DNA of 64,000 bases from Puniceicoccaceae bacterium. Its GTDB lineage: Bacteria; Verrucomicrobiota; Verrucomicrobiia; Opitutales; Coraliomargaritaceae. The position numbers and the translations under genes were made by a program. The stretch is taken from NCBI GenBank assembly GCA_902587165.1, contig CACIKF010000001.1, positions 310,001 through 374,000 on the forward strand, read 5' to 3'. Position 1 is the first letter of the stretch. Each line of letters opens with the position of its first letter. The notes beneath the pieces are model-generated. The model saw only the letters and a program-made list of their open reading frames with translations. It ran no database searches and was not told where the DNA came from. Below, in pieces: positions 17,102 through 27,000 of this stretch.

Positions 17102-18049
17102 TTAAAATCGGTCTGTAACTAGCAATGTAGCAGGTTCTTCAGCCCTCAGGCTGGCTCCTGTCACGTATGCTTGCAAATAGTTGTTACCCTTTGTTAGCCC
17201 TAGGCCGCTAGTCAAATCGGTGAGCGCGCCACTCAAAATATGGATTAGGCGTGCACTTTCTCCAGCTGGCAGCTCCAGCGCTTCGTCGCCAGGTTTCAGT
17301 TCGAATCTGCGAATGCGAAACTCTTTACAGTCGGCCAACGTCTGTGCCCCAGGCACTATCTTGAGTGGCCTGGGTTCGAAGTCTTCAAAGTCGATCGATT
17401 GGAGTGATTCTTCGAGGTGTAATTGTCGCGGGGCACCGTCTAGCCCGACGCGTCCCCAGTCGTAGACCCGATAAGTGGTGTCTGAGTTTTGCTGGATCTC
17501 TAAAACTAAATTGCCCGCGTCGATCGCGTGCATACGGCCGCTCTCAACGAGGATCGAATCGCCTGGTTTTACGGGGAAACGATGCACGCAGGCGCCCACT
17601 TTATTGTCTTCAAGCGCTTGGGTGAATTGCTCACGCGTGACGCCTTGCTTCAGCCCTACGATCAGAGAGGCATCTTCGTCACAGTCAGCGATGTACCAAT
17701 TCTCGGTTTTTGGTTCGCCCCCCAGTGTGGGTGCGATTGCTGCAGGCGGATGCACTTGGAGCGATAAGCGATCTTGGCAATCAAGCCATTTGATTAGTAT
17801 AGGAAATGGCTGCGAACCCTCGCGCCCCGGCCCGAGGATGTCCGCTGCGCCACCTTCCAATAGCTCGCGAATGGTCTTTCCTTTGTGAGTGCCTTCGGCG
17901 ACGATTGACTGCTCACCCTCTCGGTCGACCAGTTCCCAGCTCTCGCCGATCACTTTCCCCTCTGGGAGCTTGCGCCCCAATTTAAGTTCGAGACCACGAC
18001 CGCCCCAAACGCGCTCCATGTAGAGTGGGGTGAAGGACATTAATTCCAT
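17102..18049 (-). CDS. manA: Mannose-6-phosphate isomerase, class I
   Basis: Interconverts mannose 6-phosphate and fructose 6-phosphate. The 315-residue protein is of the shorter Bacillus-type class. It has VWGGRGLELKLG at the start, zinc-site residues in LSLQVHP, in the KTENWYI segment (Glu) and in ESGRMHAI (His), and the QQNSDTTYRVYDWGR substrate segment. Translation may begin at the first ATG (18049) or at the ATG three codons later. It is divergent from ftsK with an 89-base gap. It may feed GDP-mannose synthesis or mannose use; neighbours do not tell which. Confidence 0.9.
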   Translation of the reverse strand: MELMSFTPLYMERVWGGRGLELKLGRKLPEGKVIGESWELVDREGEQSIVAEGTHKGKTIRELLEGGAADILGPGREGSQPFPILIKWLDCQDRLSLQVHPPAAIAPTLGGEPKTENWYIADCDEDASLIVGLKQGVTREQFTQALEDNKVGACVHRFPVKPGDSILVESGRMHAIDAGNLVLEIQQNSDTTYRVYDWGRVGLDGAPRQLHLEESLQSIDFEDFEPRPLKIVPGAQTLADCKEFRIRRFELKPGDEALELPAGESARLIHILSGALTDLTSGLGLTKGNNYLQAYVTGASLRAEEPATLLVTDRF

Positions 18050-18138
18050 GAAAGTTTTATTGTTGGATTTCTAGGGGGATGCGATACTCAATCGAACCTT
18101 GTTTTTCATGTATTCGCGCTTAATTTCATTCCAACTAT

Positions 18139-20673
18139 ATGGCACGTAAAGCAAAGAAGAAAGTCGCAAAAAACAAAGTATTCTCCCAAGAGCCGAGAAA
18201 GGCGCAGTCGCGGCCAGTCTGGGCTTTGCTTCTCTTTACAATCGCAGCCCTTGTCGCTGTTTCGGTTTTTGATTATAATTCGGGTCAATACAATATTACC
18301 CCTCCCTCTGACATCAACGCGGTCGGGAAAGTGGGTAGCGGTATCGGTTTCTATGGGTTTCACTATTTCGGAATCGCTGTATTTTTAATCCCACTATTTC
18401 TATTTTGGTTTGGCATTCGACTACTCATCCAGCAGGAGCGTGGTAAGCGCGTCTTGGCTGCGATCGCCTCACCTATCGCGATTCTCTTTGCGGCAGGACT
18501 TATCGAATGGATCGACCCCTCTGCTAGCGGAGTGGGCAGCATTTTCGAAGATCAAATTTCAAATTATTTAGGAGGCGTCCTTGGTGAGTTCCTGTATCAA
18601 AAAGTACTTTTCCCGCCGCTTGGTCATTTTGGCTCCTTTATCATCATGCTGATGGGCTTCACCATCGGCTCGATCCTCGTTTTTACCGATAACCTCGGGC
18701 GTTTCATAGAATACCTACAAAATACTTACCGCAACTTCCTTGCCAACCGCTCTGAGTCTAAGGAAGCCCGCAAAGTCCGCAAAGCCGAGAAAGCCGCAGC
18801 AAAGCGCCTCGCTAAAGAGGAGGCCGCGCTCGCTAGAGCCGAGGCCAAGGCAAACAAAGCCGAGAAGTCCGCTCAAAAAGCAGAGGAGTATACAGAGGAT
18901 GCAGAGGAGGACGAAACTCTCGAAGATGACCGCAAACCTTCACTACTTAGAGGCGCACCTACGCCCTTGCCCGCAACCAATGATAGCGTGGCAAGCAAGA
19001 CTCCGCCTAAAAAGAAGCTCATCCCCAAGCCTCCAGCTCCAGAGCCCGAGCCGAAGAAACCCGCTCTAGACCCCGCCACCATTAAGATTATCTCTGGTGA
19101 AAAGACAGAAAAGTCCGTAGCTAATATTCCTGAACGACGAGGCGACTATATCTTCCCGCCGCGCGGACTTTTATCTGAAGCACCCGACAGCATCAATGCC
19201 GCCCCCGAAGACCATGCGGGCACGATGAACGCGCTCGTGCGCACGCTCGAAGAGTTCGGGGTTAAAGTTATTCCTGGCGAGATTCACACTGGCCCGGTCA
19301 TCACACGCTACGAAGTCACTCCTGCGGCGGGAGTCCGGGTGGAAAAGATCGTCAATCTTGATAAGAATATCGCTCTTGGTCTCAAAGCGATGTCCGTGCG
19401 GATTCTTGCACCTGTTCCTGGGAAGGGAACCGTTGGTATTGAGGTGCCCAACAAGATCGCGCAAGCGGTCTGTATGCGTGACATCATTGAGTCTAAAGCG
19501 TGGGATGATGCTGGCGCCGAGATCCCCGTCGTCTTAGGGCAAGATGTGACAGGTAAGCCTATGGTCATGGATTTGACCAAGATGCCTCACGTGCTCATTG
19601 CCGGCTCCACCGGTTCGGGTAAGACCGTTTGTATCAATGCCGTTATTGCCTCGCTCCTTTACCACTCCGGCCCTGAGGACCTTCGCTTCATTATGGTCGA
19701 CCCCAAGGTAGTGGAAATGCAGATGTATAATTCACTGCCGCATATGCTCATCCCCGTGGTGACCGAGGCCAAGAAAGTGCCTGCTGCCCTCAAATGGCTG
19801 ATCGCTGAGATGGAACATCGCTACCAGATTTTCGCCAAGACAAACGTGCGCAACATTGCAGGCTTTAATGCCAAACTCTTAAAAGATAAAGCAGAGCAGG
19901 CTAAGGCCGAAGCTATGGAGTCAGACATGAGCCCCGAAGAGCGAAACGCTCTACAGCAGGTGGAAGTCCCCCGTGATGATGATGCCTTTGAGATACCTCG
20001 TAAAAAGCTGCCTTATATCGTTTGTATCATCGACGAATTGGCAGATCTAATGATGGTCGCACCTGCAGATATTGAGACCTGCATCGCGCGTATTGCTCAG
20101 CTCGCACGCGCCGCCGGCATCCACCTTATTCTGGCCACCCAGCGCCCATCTGTGAACGTCATCACTGGCGTTATCAAGGCGAACTTGCCCAGCCGTATTT
20201 CCTTCAAAGTAGCTTCCAAGATCGACAGCCGCACGATTCTCGATGGCGGTGGTGCCGAAGCGCTGATCGGTAAGGGCGATATGCTATTCATCCCTCCCGG
20301 CACTTCGAATCTAGTGCGCGCCCAAGGCGCCTTCGTCTCGGACGACGAGATCGAAGCCATTGTCGAATTCCTTAAAGACAATAACGACCCGCCAGAGATC
20401 GCTCAAGAGGTGCAGAAGCAAATTGATGCCGGCAGTGACGATGGAGTCGCGGGCGACGACGGTGGCCCTACTGACGGGGACGAACTTTTGCCTGGGGCGA
20501 TCGACGTTCTCCGCAGTACAAAGCGCGCCTCTACCTCGATGCTTCAGCGCCGTTTACGTATCGGTTACAACCGTGCGGCTCGCCTCATGGAAGAGCTCGA
20601 AGAACGTGGCATTGTAGGGCCCGAAAACGGCTCCAGTCCTCGTGAGATCATGGTCGATCTCGACGAGATGTAG
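18139..20673 (+). CDS. ftsK: DNA translocase FtsK/SpoIIIE
   Basis: Pumps chromosome ends through the division septum and activates dimer resolution. The 844-residue protein has an N-terminal membrane domain with four hydrophobic segments (about 25-200) and a Lys/Ala/Glu-rich then Pro-rich linker (about 205-320). The alpha/beta domains follow (VIPGEIHTGPVITRYEV), then the RecA-type motor with Walker A AGSTGSGKTV at about 490 and LPYIVCIIDELADLMMV as Walker B. The C-terminal winged-helix gamma domain (TSMLQRRLRIGYNRAARLME) recognises orientation sequences. Complete and of normal length. No Shine-Dalgarno is evident before the ATG. Confidence 0.96.
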   Translation: MARKAKKKVAKNKVFSQEPRKAQSRPVWALLLFTIAALVAVSVFDYNSGQYNITPPSDINAVGKVGSGIGFYGFHYFGIAVFLIPLFLFWFGIRLLIQQERGKRVLAAIASPIAILFAAGLIEWIDPSASGVGSIFEDQISNYLGGVLGEFLYQKVLFPPLGHFGSFIIMLMGFTIGSILVFTDNLGRFIEYLQNTYRNFLANRSESKEARKVRKAEKAAAKRLAKEEAALARAEAKANKAEKSAQKAEEYTEDAEEDETLEDDRKPSLLRGAPTPLPATNDSVASKTPPKKKLIPKPPAPEPEPKKPALDPATIKIISGEKTEKSVANIPERRGDYIFPPRGLLSEAPDSINAAPEDHAGTMNALVRTLEEFGVKVIPGEIHTGPVITRYEVTPAAGVRVEKIVNLDKNIALGLKAMSVRILAPVPGKGTVGIEVPNKIAQAVCMRDIIESKAWDDAGAEIPVVLGQDVTGKPMVMDLTKMPHVLIAGSTGSGKTVCINAVIASLLYHSGPEDLRFIMVDPKVVEMQMYNSLPHMLIPVVTEAKKVPAALKWLIAEMEHRYQIFAKTNVRNIAGFNAKLLKDKAEQAKAEAMESDMSPEERNALQQVEVPRDDDAFEIPRKKLPYIVCIIDELADLMMVAPADIETCIARIAQLARAAGIHLILATQRPSVNVITGVIKANLPSRISFKVASKIDSRTILDGGGAEALIGKGDMLFIPPGTSNLVRAQGAFVSDDEIEAIVEFLKDNNDPPEIAQEVQKQIDAGSDDGVAGDDGGPTDGDELLPGAIDVLRSTKRASTSMLQRRLRIGYNRAARLMEELEERGIVGPENGSSPREIMVDLDEM

Positions 20674-20816
20674 CGAGCATTAAAAAGTGCACGGAGTGAT
20701 CGGCGAGCCCTCAGCAAAGGTCTCGAAACTCTTCGCATGTTGTAACAATTGTGTGACGAAAGGCTCTCTTTGCTTGGCTTATCGCAAAATACAGACAAAA
20801 CCCATCAACACCTAAC

Positions 20817-21962
20817 ATGGCAGAATTTTTTATGATTATCGCCTTTGCGATGGCAGCTTATGCTATCGTGGCTAACGACTCGATACAGAGCCTCGGGACT
20901 TTTCTCGCGTCGAATGCCAAACGCCCATGGTGGGTTCTCTGGATTTGGATTTCCGGGATTATGGTCGTGACTGTTTCTTGGGGGTGGTTTGCCAACGGAG
21001 GGGATCCGGCTTTCGGTCGCCTGTCCGCTGCGGGTAAAAATATACCACACCCTCATGATATCGGGGGCATGATCACTTGGCTCTTTTTACTGCCGCCACT
21101 ATGCCTCGTCATATTGACCCGTATGGGCATCCCCGTTAGCACATCTCTACTCGTCCTCACAGGGTTCAAAGGCCTCGTTGCCGCACAACAGGGTAAAACT
21201 CCAGGTGCCGCGGTCGATCTCTTTAAATCCATGATGGAGAAGTCGCTCGTTGGCTATGCCATCGCATTTCTGCTAGGACTCATCTTGTTTTTTGTGGTCA
21301 TCTACCTAATAGAGAGAAAGGTCAAGGCTGACCAGGAAGACGCCAGCAGTGCCAAGGCTTTGCACCCCAAGTGGTTAGTCTTTCAGTGGCTTTCGACTGG
21401 GTTTCTATGGTCGATGTGGCTGGTTCAGGACCTCGCAAATATTTTTGTATATCTACCCCGCGAGCTTTCCTGGTGGGGCTTGGCACTCTCGCTCGGAGGC
21501 ATGGCCTTACTGCAAGGTTACCTATTTAAAGAAAAGGGCGGAAAGATTCAGCGTGTTGTTACAAGTAAGACCAATACGCTAGATGTTCGCTCCGCCACCT
21601 TTATCGATCTACTCTATGGATTAGTACTGCTCTTTTTTAAGGTCGATTATATTCCCAAGCTGTTTACAGCGATGGGGATGGACGTCCCTTGGCCGGAGAA
21701 AATGCCCATGAGCACAACCTGGGTTTTCCTCGGTCTGCTGGCCGGACGGGAAGTCGGCATCGCGCTTCGGCTTCGCCACCGCAGCAAGAAGAAAGTGTCT
21801 AAGCTCATCTTCAAAGATGCCGGTAAAGCCTTCTTCGGTTCGGCCATCGCGGTCGTCTTGGCACTCTTCCTGCCACTCCTCATAAAGCCAGTCAACGAGG
21901 CGATTCACGAGAAACCGGCGCAAGCAGAAGCGACACAAGCCACCGCTCCTCAAGCACCCTAG
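20817..21962 (+). CDS. Multipass membrane protein, divergent PiT-family-like transporter
   Basis: A 381-residue polytopic protein with about eight hydrophobic segments. The first helix carries VANDSIQSLGTFLASN, close to the GxNDxANxxGT signature of inorganic phosphate transporters (PiT). GIPVSTSLLVLTG at about 104-116 matches the PiT PVSTT motif, and a second half-repeat at about 202-216 has VQDLANIFVYLPREL. The ND and DxAN landmarks in two halves support a distant PiT relation, but the glycine before ND is replaced and the rest is not typical. The tail after about 355 is Ala/Gln/Thr/Pro-rich. The substrate is not certain. It stands alone, 143 bases after ftsK. Confidence 0.6.
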   Translation: MAEFFMIIAFAMAAYAIVANDSIQSLGTFLASNAKRPWWVLWIWISGIMVVTVSWGWFANGGDPAFGRLSAAGKNIPHPHDIGGMITWLFLLPPLCLVILTRMGIPVSTSLLVLTGFKGLVAAQQGKTPGAAVDLFKSMMEKSLVGYAIAFLLGLILFFVVIYLIERKVKADQEDASSAKALHPKWLVFQWLSTGFLWSMWLVQDLANIFVYLPRELSWWGLALSLGGMALLQGYLFKEKGGKIQRVVTSKTNTLDVRSATFIDLLYGLVLLFFKVDYIPKLFTAMGMDVPWPEKMPMSTTWVFLGLLAGREVGIALRLRHRSKKKVSKLIFKDAGKAFFGSAIAVVLALFLPLLIKPVNEAIHEKPAQAEATQATAPQAP

Positions 21963-22550
21963 TCTAAAAACCGAGCTTACGCTGCGTAAGGGTCGCTGTA
22001 AATTGGACGTAAAAACTCAAATGTGTCATTATTGTTACACGCCCGATCGAAGAAATTAGGGCACTTACAAATCAGCCTGAATATATCGCGAATACATATT
22101 TGACATATGATAACCCTGATCGGAGTTTTCGAGTCTTATTGACTGTATATCATATCAGCGAAGTCCTGTAAGGGGTCTCTTTTGCCGACTCATACGATGT
22201 TTACGATAAGGCTTACACATCTCTGGATTTGACGGCATCGAAAACGATCTAAGAGAATTTAAAAGTAAGCTTTTCGTTTAAGAACATAACAGATTCATAA
22301 AGAGGTATTAACTACGATGTCGAGGGCGACGAGGTAGGCCGAGCGCTTAGCTCTCATTGCGTAGTTTTCTTTTTCCAGCCTGAAGTGCCATGTGCGCCCT
22401 AGGCTTTTTGTCGCAAAGTTTCGTTTTGGTTGCATTTATGTTACTTAAATGTAACAAAAGTTACAGTCCTGTGATATTCATAAAAGAGGCGAAATTTGCT
22501 GTTGAGCATCTGGGGAGCATAATCAAAAGCGATGAATCTAGTGTTTTCTT
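21963..22550. other. A/T-rich gene-free stretch upstream of the receptor locus
   Basis: 588 bases in which no frame on either strand has protein-like composition. A frame at 22390-22653 is rejected. The stretch contains TTGACA-like and TTGACT-like hexamers near 22110-22145 without good -10 partners, and an inverted repeat at 22439-22465. It probably carries the promoter and control sites of the receptor locus. Confidence 0.5.
22439..22465 (+). promoter_or_regulatory. Operator-like inverted repeat upstream of the receptor locus
   Basis: TGTTAC and GTAACA form a perfect 6-base inverted repeat around TTAAAT (22439-22456). A third half-site, GTTACA, follows at 22460-22465. The site lies about 90 bases before the first gene of the receptor locus. 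It would suit a dimeric regulator, but none is encoded nearby. Confidence 0.3.
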
Positions 22551-23219
22551 ATGCTCTTCAAATCTACTCAACTATGTCCACTATTCGTGGCATTCTTTAT
22601 CGTCTCTACCCTGTGGGGAGTCGAATCGAGTATGCATACGCCGCGTTCGGTAGCATCAGGTGCTAATAATTTTGAACTTAGGGGTATGCTATCCTTTGAT
22701 GGGGAGTATTCATTATCCCTTCACGATTGCCAGAGGCATTCATCTGCTTGGGTTGCTGTCGGAGGCTATGCTTTTGGGGGGTATTTACAGTCGTTCGACC
22801 CAGAATCGCTAACAGCAGTTTTTTCATTTGATGGGTCTGAGCATAAAATTCAGATGCGGCACGAAGATGCCGCAATTCTGTATGCTAAGGTTGAAGATTT
22901 GCCAGCGCTTGCACTCAAGCATTGGCGTGAAAAAGCAGAAGCAAAACATGAGTCTGCTGCACTTGTCTTGTCACGTTATCAGTCGTTTCAGAGAGCCGTT
23001 TTAAGGCGGCGAACCACTGGATCTGGTGTCGCTTCGAGCGGTCAAAGTTCTTCTAGTTCCTCAGGCGGGAAAGACGCAGTATCGGATGCCTCAGAAACCC
23101 GTATCGCGAGAGCGAATCAAGAATCAGAGAGACCACTGCGAGTGAACACCTTACCGCTGGTAAACTCTTCTCTGACCTTAACAGAGAAAACTGAAAGGAA
23201 GCGCTTTGGGACCTTTTAG
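22551..23219 (+). CDS. Secreted protein of unknown function
   Basis: Not recognised. The 222-residue protein has a signal peptide (about 1-25). A beta-rich domain at about 42-105 follows (NFELRGMLSFDGEYSLSLHD, SAWVAVGGYAFGGYLQSFD, LTAVFSFDG), with a W-x3-G-x-x-F-x-G-Y pattern seen in small secreted proteins of PVC bacteria. A helical stretch at about 113-150 and a long Ser/Arg-rich low-complexity tail complete the chain. Its end overlaps the next gene by 14 bases. The two precede a TonB-dependent receptor on the same strand, so a role at the cell envelope in the same process is inferred. Confidence 0.65.
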   Translation: MLFKSTQLCPLFVAFFIVSTLWGVESSMHTPRSVASGANNFELRGMLSFDGEYSLSLHDCQRHSSAWVAVGGYAFGGYLQSFDPESLTAVFSFDGSEHKIQMRHEDAAILYAKVEDLPALALKHWREKAEAKHESAALVLSRYQSFQRAVLRRRTTGSGVASSGQSSSSSSGGKDAVSDASETRIARANQESERPLRVNTLPLVNSSLTLTEKTERKRFGTF

Positions 23220-24018
23220 ACCAAAAATCCGGAAGGCTTCATTGAGCGTTTACACAGTATTCGCAGTATTTTTCCTAGCTACACTTTCAAGTGTGCAAAC
23301 AGCCTATGGTGGATCGAACCTAGAGGAGGCGTCTGAACTCTGGCCACAAAAAGTCGCAACCAGAACGCCGTTGATAGGCAAGCTTCATGGCAATACCTTA
23401 GGACGCGGCTCCGAGGGTGTATTTCTACGAATTGAATCTGGCGAAGTTATGGTCGATTTTGGACATAACGGCATATTCAAACTGCCCGTTAAGGACACCG
23501 ATTTTTTGGACAGAGTGCGGCAAGCTATTGGCGTACGCACGTTTGAGTCGCAAGGACTCTTTACCTTTCGATATGCCAGCTCATTTTTTTGGCCGGAGAC
23601 ATCAACGAGCTGTCGAATTCCAGAGCTAGAATCTTTCGATTTCTTCGTCGTCATTTATTTCGATTATGATGAAGCTTCAGAGGAGATGCATTTGGTCAAA
23701 GAACTCTCAAAGGAGTTTAGCACTTTGATGGCTGATGACCTTAAAACCTCACTCATCCTAATGCCTGTTCGCGGAATTAGTAACGCGGTTGATATGAGGC
23801 TGTACTACTTGGATGGATTTCATGCGCCGACGATTAGCCCATACATGAAGAAGGGTACCGTTCACACTCTTCAGCACGATTTTGAGAACAAGGGAGACCT
23901 AGTGGTCATCGATAAGAACGGCCATATCCTCACGCAGAACTTCCTATCCAAATTAAAAACTCCGGAGGCGAGTTATGAGCTAATACACGATTCTGTGGCA
24001 CAGCGCCGAACGGGGTAA
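23206..24018 (+). CDS. Secreted protein with possible thioredoxin-like fold, unknown function
   Basis: The 270-residue protein begins at a TTG (23206) within the end of the preceding gene. GAAAGGAAG lies just upstream as a likely ribosome site, so coupling is probable. The signal segment is at about 14-35. Residues 145-245 (FDFFVVIYFDYDEASEEMHLVKEL, SLILMPVRGISNAVDMR, GDLVVIDKNGHILT) follow the pattern of a thioredoxin-like domain: strand, helix, strand, and a DKNGHI turn. The CxxC redox pair is absent, and only one cysteine (about residue 132) remains. The receptor gene begins 14 bases after its stop. Function is unknown; the fold call is an inference from pattern only. Confidence 0.6.
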   Translation: MGPFRPKIRKASLSVYTVFAVFFLATLSSVQTAYGGSNLEEASELWPQKVATRTPLIGKLHGNTLGRGSEGVFLRIESGEVMVDFGHNGIFKLPVKDTDFLDRVRQAIGVRTFESQGLFTFRYASSFFWPETSTSCRIPELESFDFFVVIYFDYDEASEEMHLVKELSKEFSTLMADDLKTSLILMPVRGISNAVDMRLYYLDGFHAPTISPYMKKGTVHTLQHDFENKGDLVVIDKNGHILTQNFLSKLKTPEASYELIHDSVAQRRTG

Positions 24019-24032
24019 CACGATTTTCTACC

Positions 24033-27000
24033 ATGCAAGACAAAACGACACGCATTCTTAGAAGCCGCTACTGGCCACTATTAGCAATCTCACTAAGCGC
24101 GCCTTTTCTGAGTATTAAAGCTAAAGATACGGTCAAAGGCGGCGGTTTTAGTTTCACCTTGCCGGAAGAGGCGCCTAAAGCAGAAGAGCCCTTAGATGGC
24201 TTAAGCTATGGTGAACTTCCCGATCAGGCACCTGCGATGGAGGATGCTACCGAAGGCCAAGAAGCGGTGCCAGGCGTAGTTGCTGAGACCACGGATACAG
24301 TGGCTGAGAGCGAAACGGCAGAGCCCACAAGAGCCTTCGACCCTGAGACTACAGGTTCTGTGATCGGGCAAATATTAGATAAAAACAATGGATTGTTTGT
24401 AGAGGGTGTTTATGTCGTTCTTGAACCGGAACCAGCCGAGAGCACTGAAGTGTTAGAGGAGGGTGAAACGCAGACTTTTTTTGGACGAACAGATGAAAAA
24501 GGGGCATACCTTATAGAAGGAGTTGACCCTGGTGTATACACGATGTCTTTGGTTAAGCGTGGTTACTACGAGGCGACTGTCGAGGGAGTGACTATAGAGG
24601 TTCAAGCGCTTGGCCGTTTTGATTTGGGCCTTGTGCCAAGAGACGAAATGTCGGACGACGTTTATGAGCTCAATGACTTCGTGGTGACTGCGGATGATGT
24701 CCTCGCTGGTCGAGCCGAGCTTATCGAAATTCGTGCGGCTTCAGTGGGGCAAGTCGATTTCCTGTCGAGTGAGGATTTCGCGAAGTTTGGTGGTTCGAAT
24801 ATCGCTGATTTAGTGAGCCGACTAGCGGGTGTTAATGTGGTTGAAGGTCAGTTTGCGGTGGTTCGTGGTCTTGGGGATCGTTACAACAGTACCCTTCTAA
24901 ATGACCTCCCTGTGCCTAGCCCAGATCCAATACGCCAGGGTGTGCAGCTAGACCTTTTTCCGACTTCCATTATTGAGAGTGTCGTTGCGGATAAGGCCTT
25001 CTTGCCAGGATTACCATCCAACTCATCTGGTGCAGCGTTTAACCTGATAACTCGCTCATACCCTGAGGATTTCACTGCGTGGCTTGAAACTGGTTTCAGC
25101 GTTAACGAAAACGCGAAAGAGACTCTTTTGGTGAACCCAAATGCTGAGCCCGCTCTAGGTTCACCAGGAGGTAGCCACTTTGATGTGAGGTCAATACTGG
25201 GGACCCGAGATGATAGCCTGAGGGATAGCTCCAAGGCGGCCTCTTCCACGAATGTGGGAAGTGATTTTTTTGATTTTGGAGGACAGAGTTTCAAATTTGG
25301 CTTAGGCGATTCCCATGAAGACCCATTCGGAGGAATCGTATCTAGAATCGGTTACGTAGGGTCTATCAGTTATAGTAGCAGTTCCGAAACAGCAATTGGT
25401 TCGCAGCGCGACCAATACGCCCTAGTAAATACCAGATCGCGTATCATTCGCTTACCAGGGCGTCCTCCAATCATTGTGCCGGGAACATCCGGTACACTTC
25501 TCACAGGAGATCTACCTGTAAGCGGGCTTGAGTATGATCTTGTTAACGGTAAGGTTAAAGAAACAACAGGCTTCCTTTTTGGGACTGGAGTTGAGCTAGA
25601 TGATGATGGCGATCATAAACTGAATTTCACTTTTTTGCGTTCTCAGTCGATTATTTCTGAGGCAGTCCGCCGTGATAACGGAGTGCTTCCAGATGGAATC
25701 AGCGGGCAGTCGAACGATAGAGGTTTCGGCTCTACTGGCAACAATCAGCTTAACTTGGCGGCTGATATTGTTGGGCGAGGAGGCTTTGACGCGTTCAGTC
25801 AAGGGCAGGATATTTTGACACTAGAGACCCGTACTCTAAACGCGCGTCAGGTGTCCGGAGAACATAAGTTTACAGTTTTGGGCAAAGACGCTGAGTTCTC
25901 TTGGGGTTTGACGGAATCTGATGCAAGTTCTGAAATCGGCAATCCCAGCGGAAATGGATTTGTCGCCGGACAGTCGACACTGCTCTACATGCAGAATGTT
26001 TCTGGTGAAACTCTATTGGCAGGACCTTCCGGACAATTGACAGAAGCGGATTTGACGGAAGATATCGAGCCAGGCGCGATTCTATTTGGGGGTTCTACCG
26101 CGACCGCAGAAGGCTATGCTGAGGACGTAATCCGGAATACAGCGCGCTCCATTGACGACGAAATGTTGGGCAAGCGAATCGATGGTTCGGTAGATCTCTT
26201 CGATTTTGTAACCGCCAAGGGTGGTTTCTTTATGTCAGAAACGACACGAGTTGCTCAGCAGACCGACGAACTACTCGTTCTGCCTTCCGGTGATATCGTC
26301 AGTAATTCTGATGGTCTTAATGCCTTCGCAGTAGAAGCCAATGACGTTGCAAACGTAATTCCACTCATTTCGTCTGCCGACGTGGCGCGAGATATCGAAG
26401 ACTACTACTTTCAGTTCGATGTCGACCCTATCGAGAATCTTGAGGTTAGCCTAGGTGCACGGCAATCTTCAGTTAACTTGACTGCATCTGGCAGTGGGCA
26501 GCTATTCCCTGCAATTGGCCTTTTTGGCGCGCCTAGCTTTTTGGATTCTGGAATCGCGGGTAATCAGGACATTACTAATGGTGAGCTAATCGGTTATACC
26601 GAACCTGGTGAAGGTAACATCGATGAAGAATATCTTCTGCCTGCTGTTTCAATCAAATATTCTTTTTGGGATAATTGGACCTTCCGTGCTTCCTACGGTA
26701 AGACCATCGCACTCCCATCATCAAGAGAGTTATCGCCTATCTTTACTTTGGACACCTTTTCGGGTGATCGCGTCTTCGGAAATCCTAATTTGGAAGTCTC
26801 CGAGGTTAAAAACGCTAGCTTCCGCTTGGAGCGCACCTTCAGTGATGGTGTTACCAGTGTAGCGGTCAGTTTTTTCGATAAGAAGATTGAGAATCCTATC
26901 GAACAGATCGGGTTAGTCGATGTGTCAACGGGCACTCCAGTTCAGTCTTTCTTTAACAATGAGAATGAAGCCAGCGTCCAAGGCTTCGAGATTGAAGGTA

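Noticed and set aside
22390-22653. Open frame of 87 codons upstream of the receptor locus
   Set aside because: Composition is not protein-like, there is no ribosome site, and it overlaps the start of the well-supported secreted protein at 22551 in another frame.
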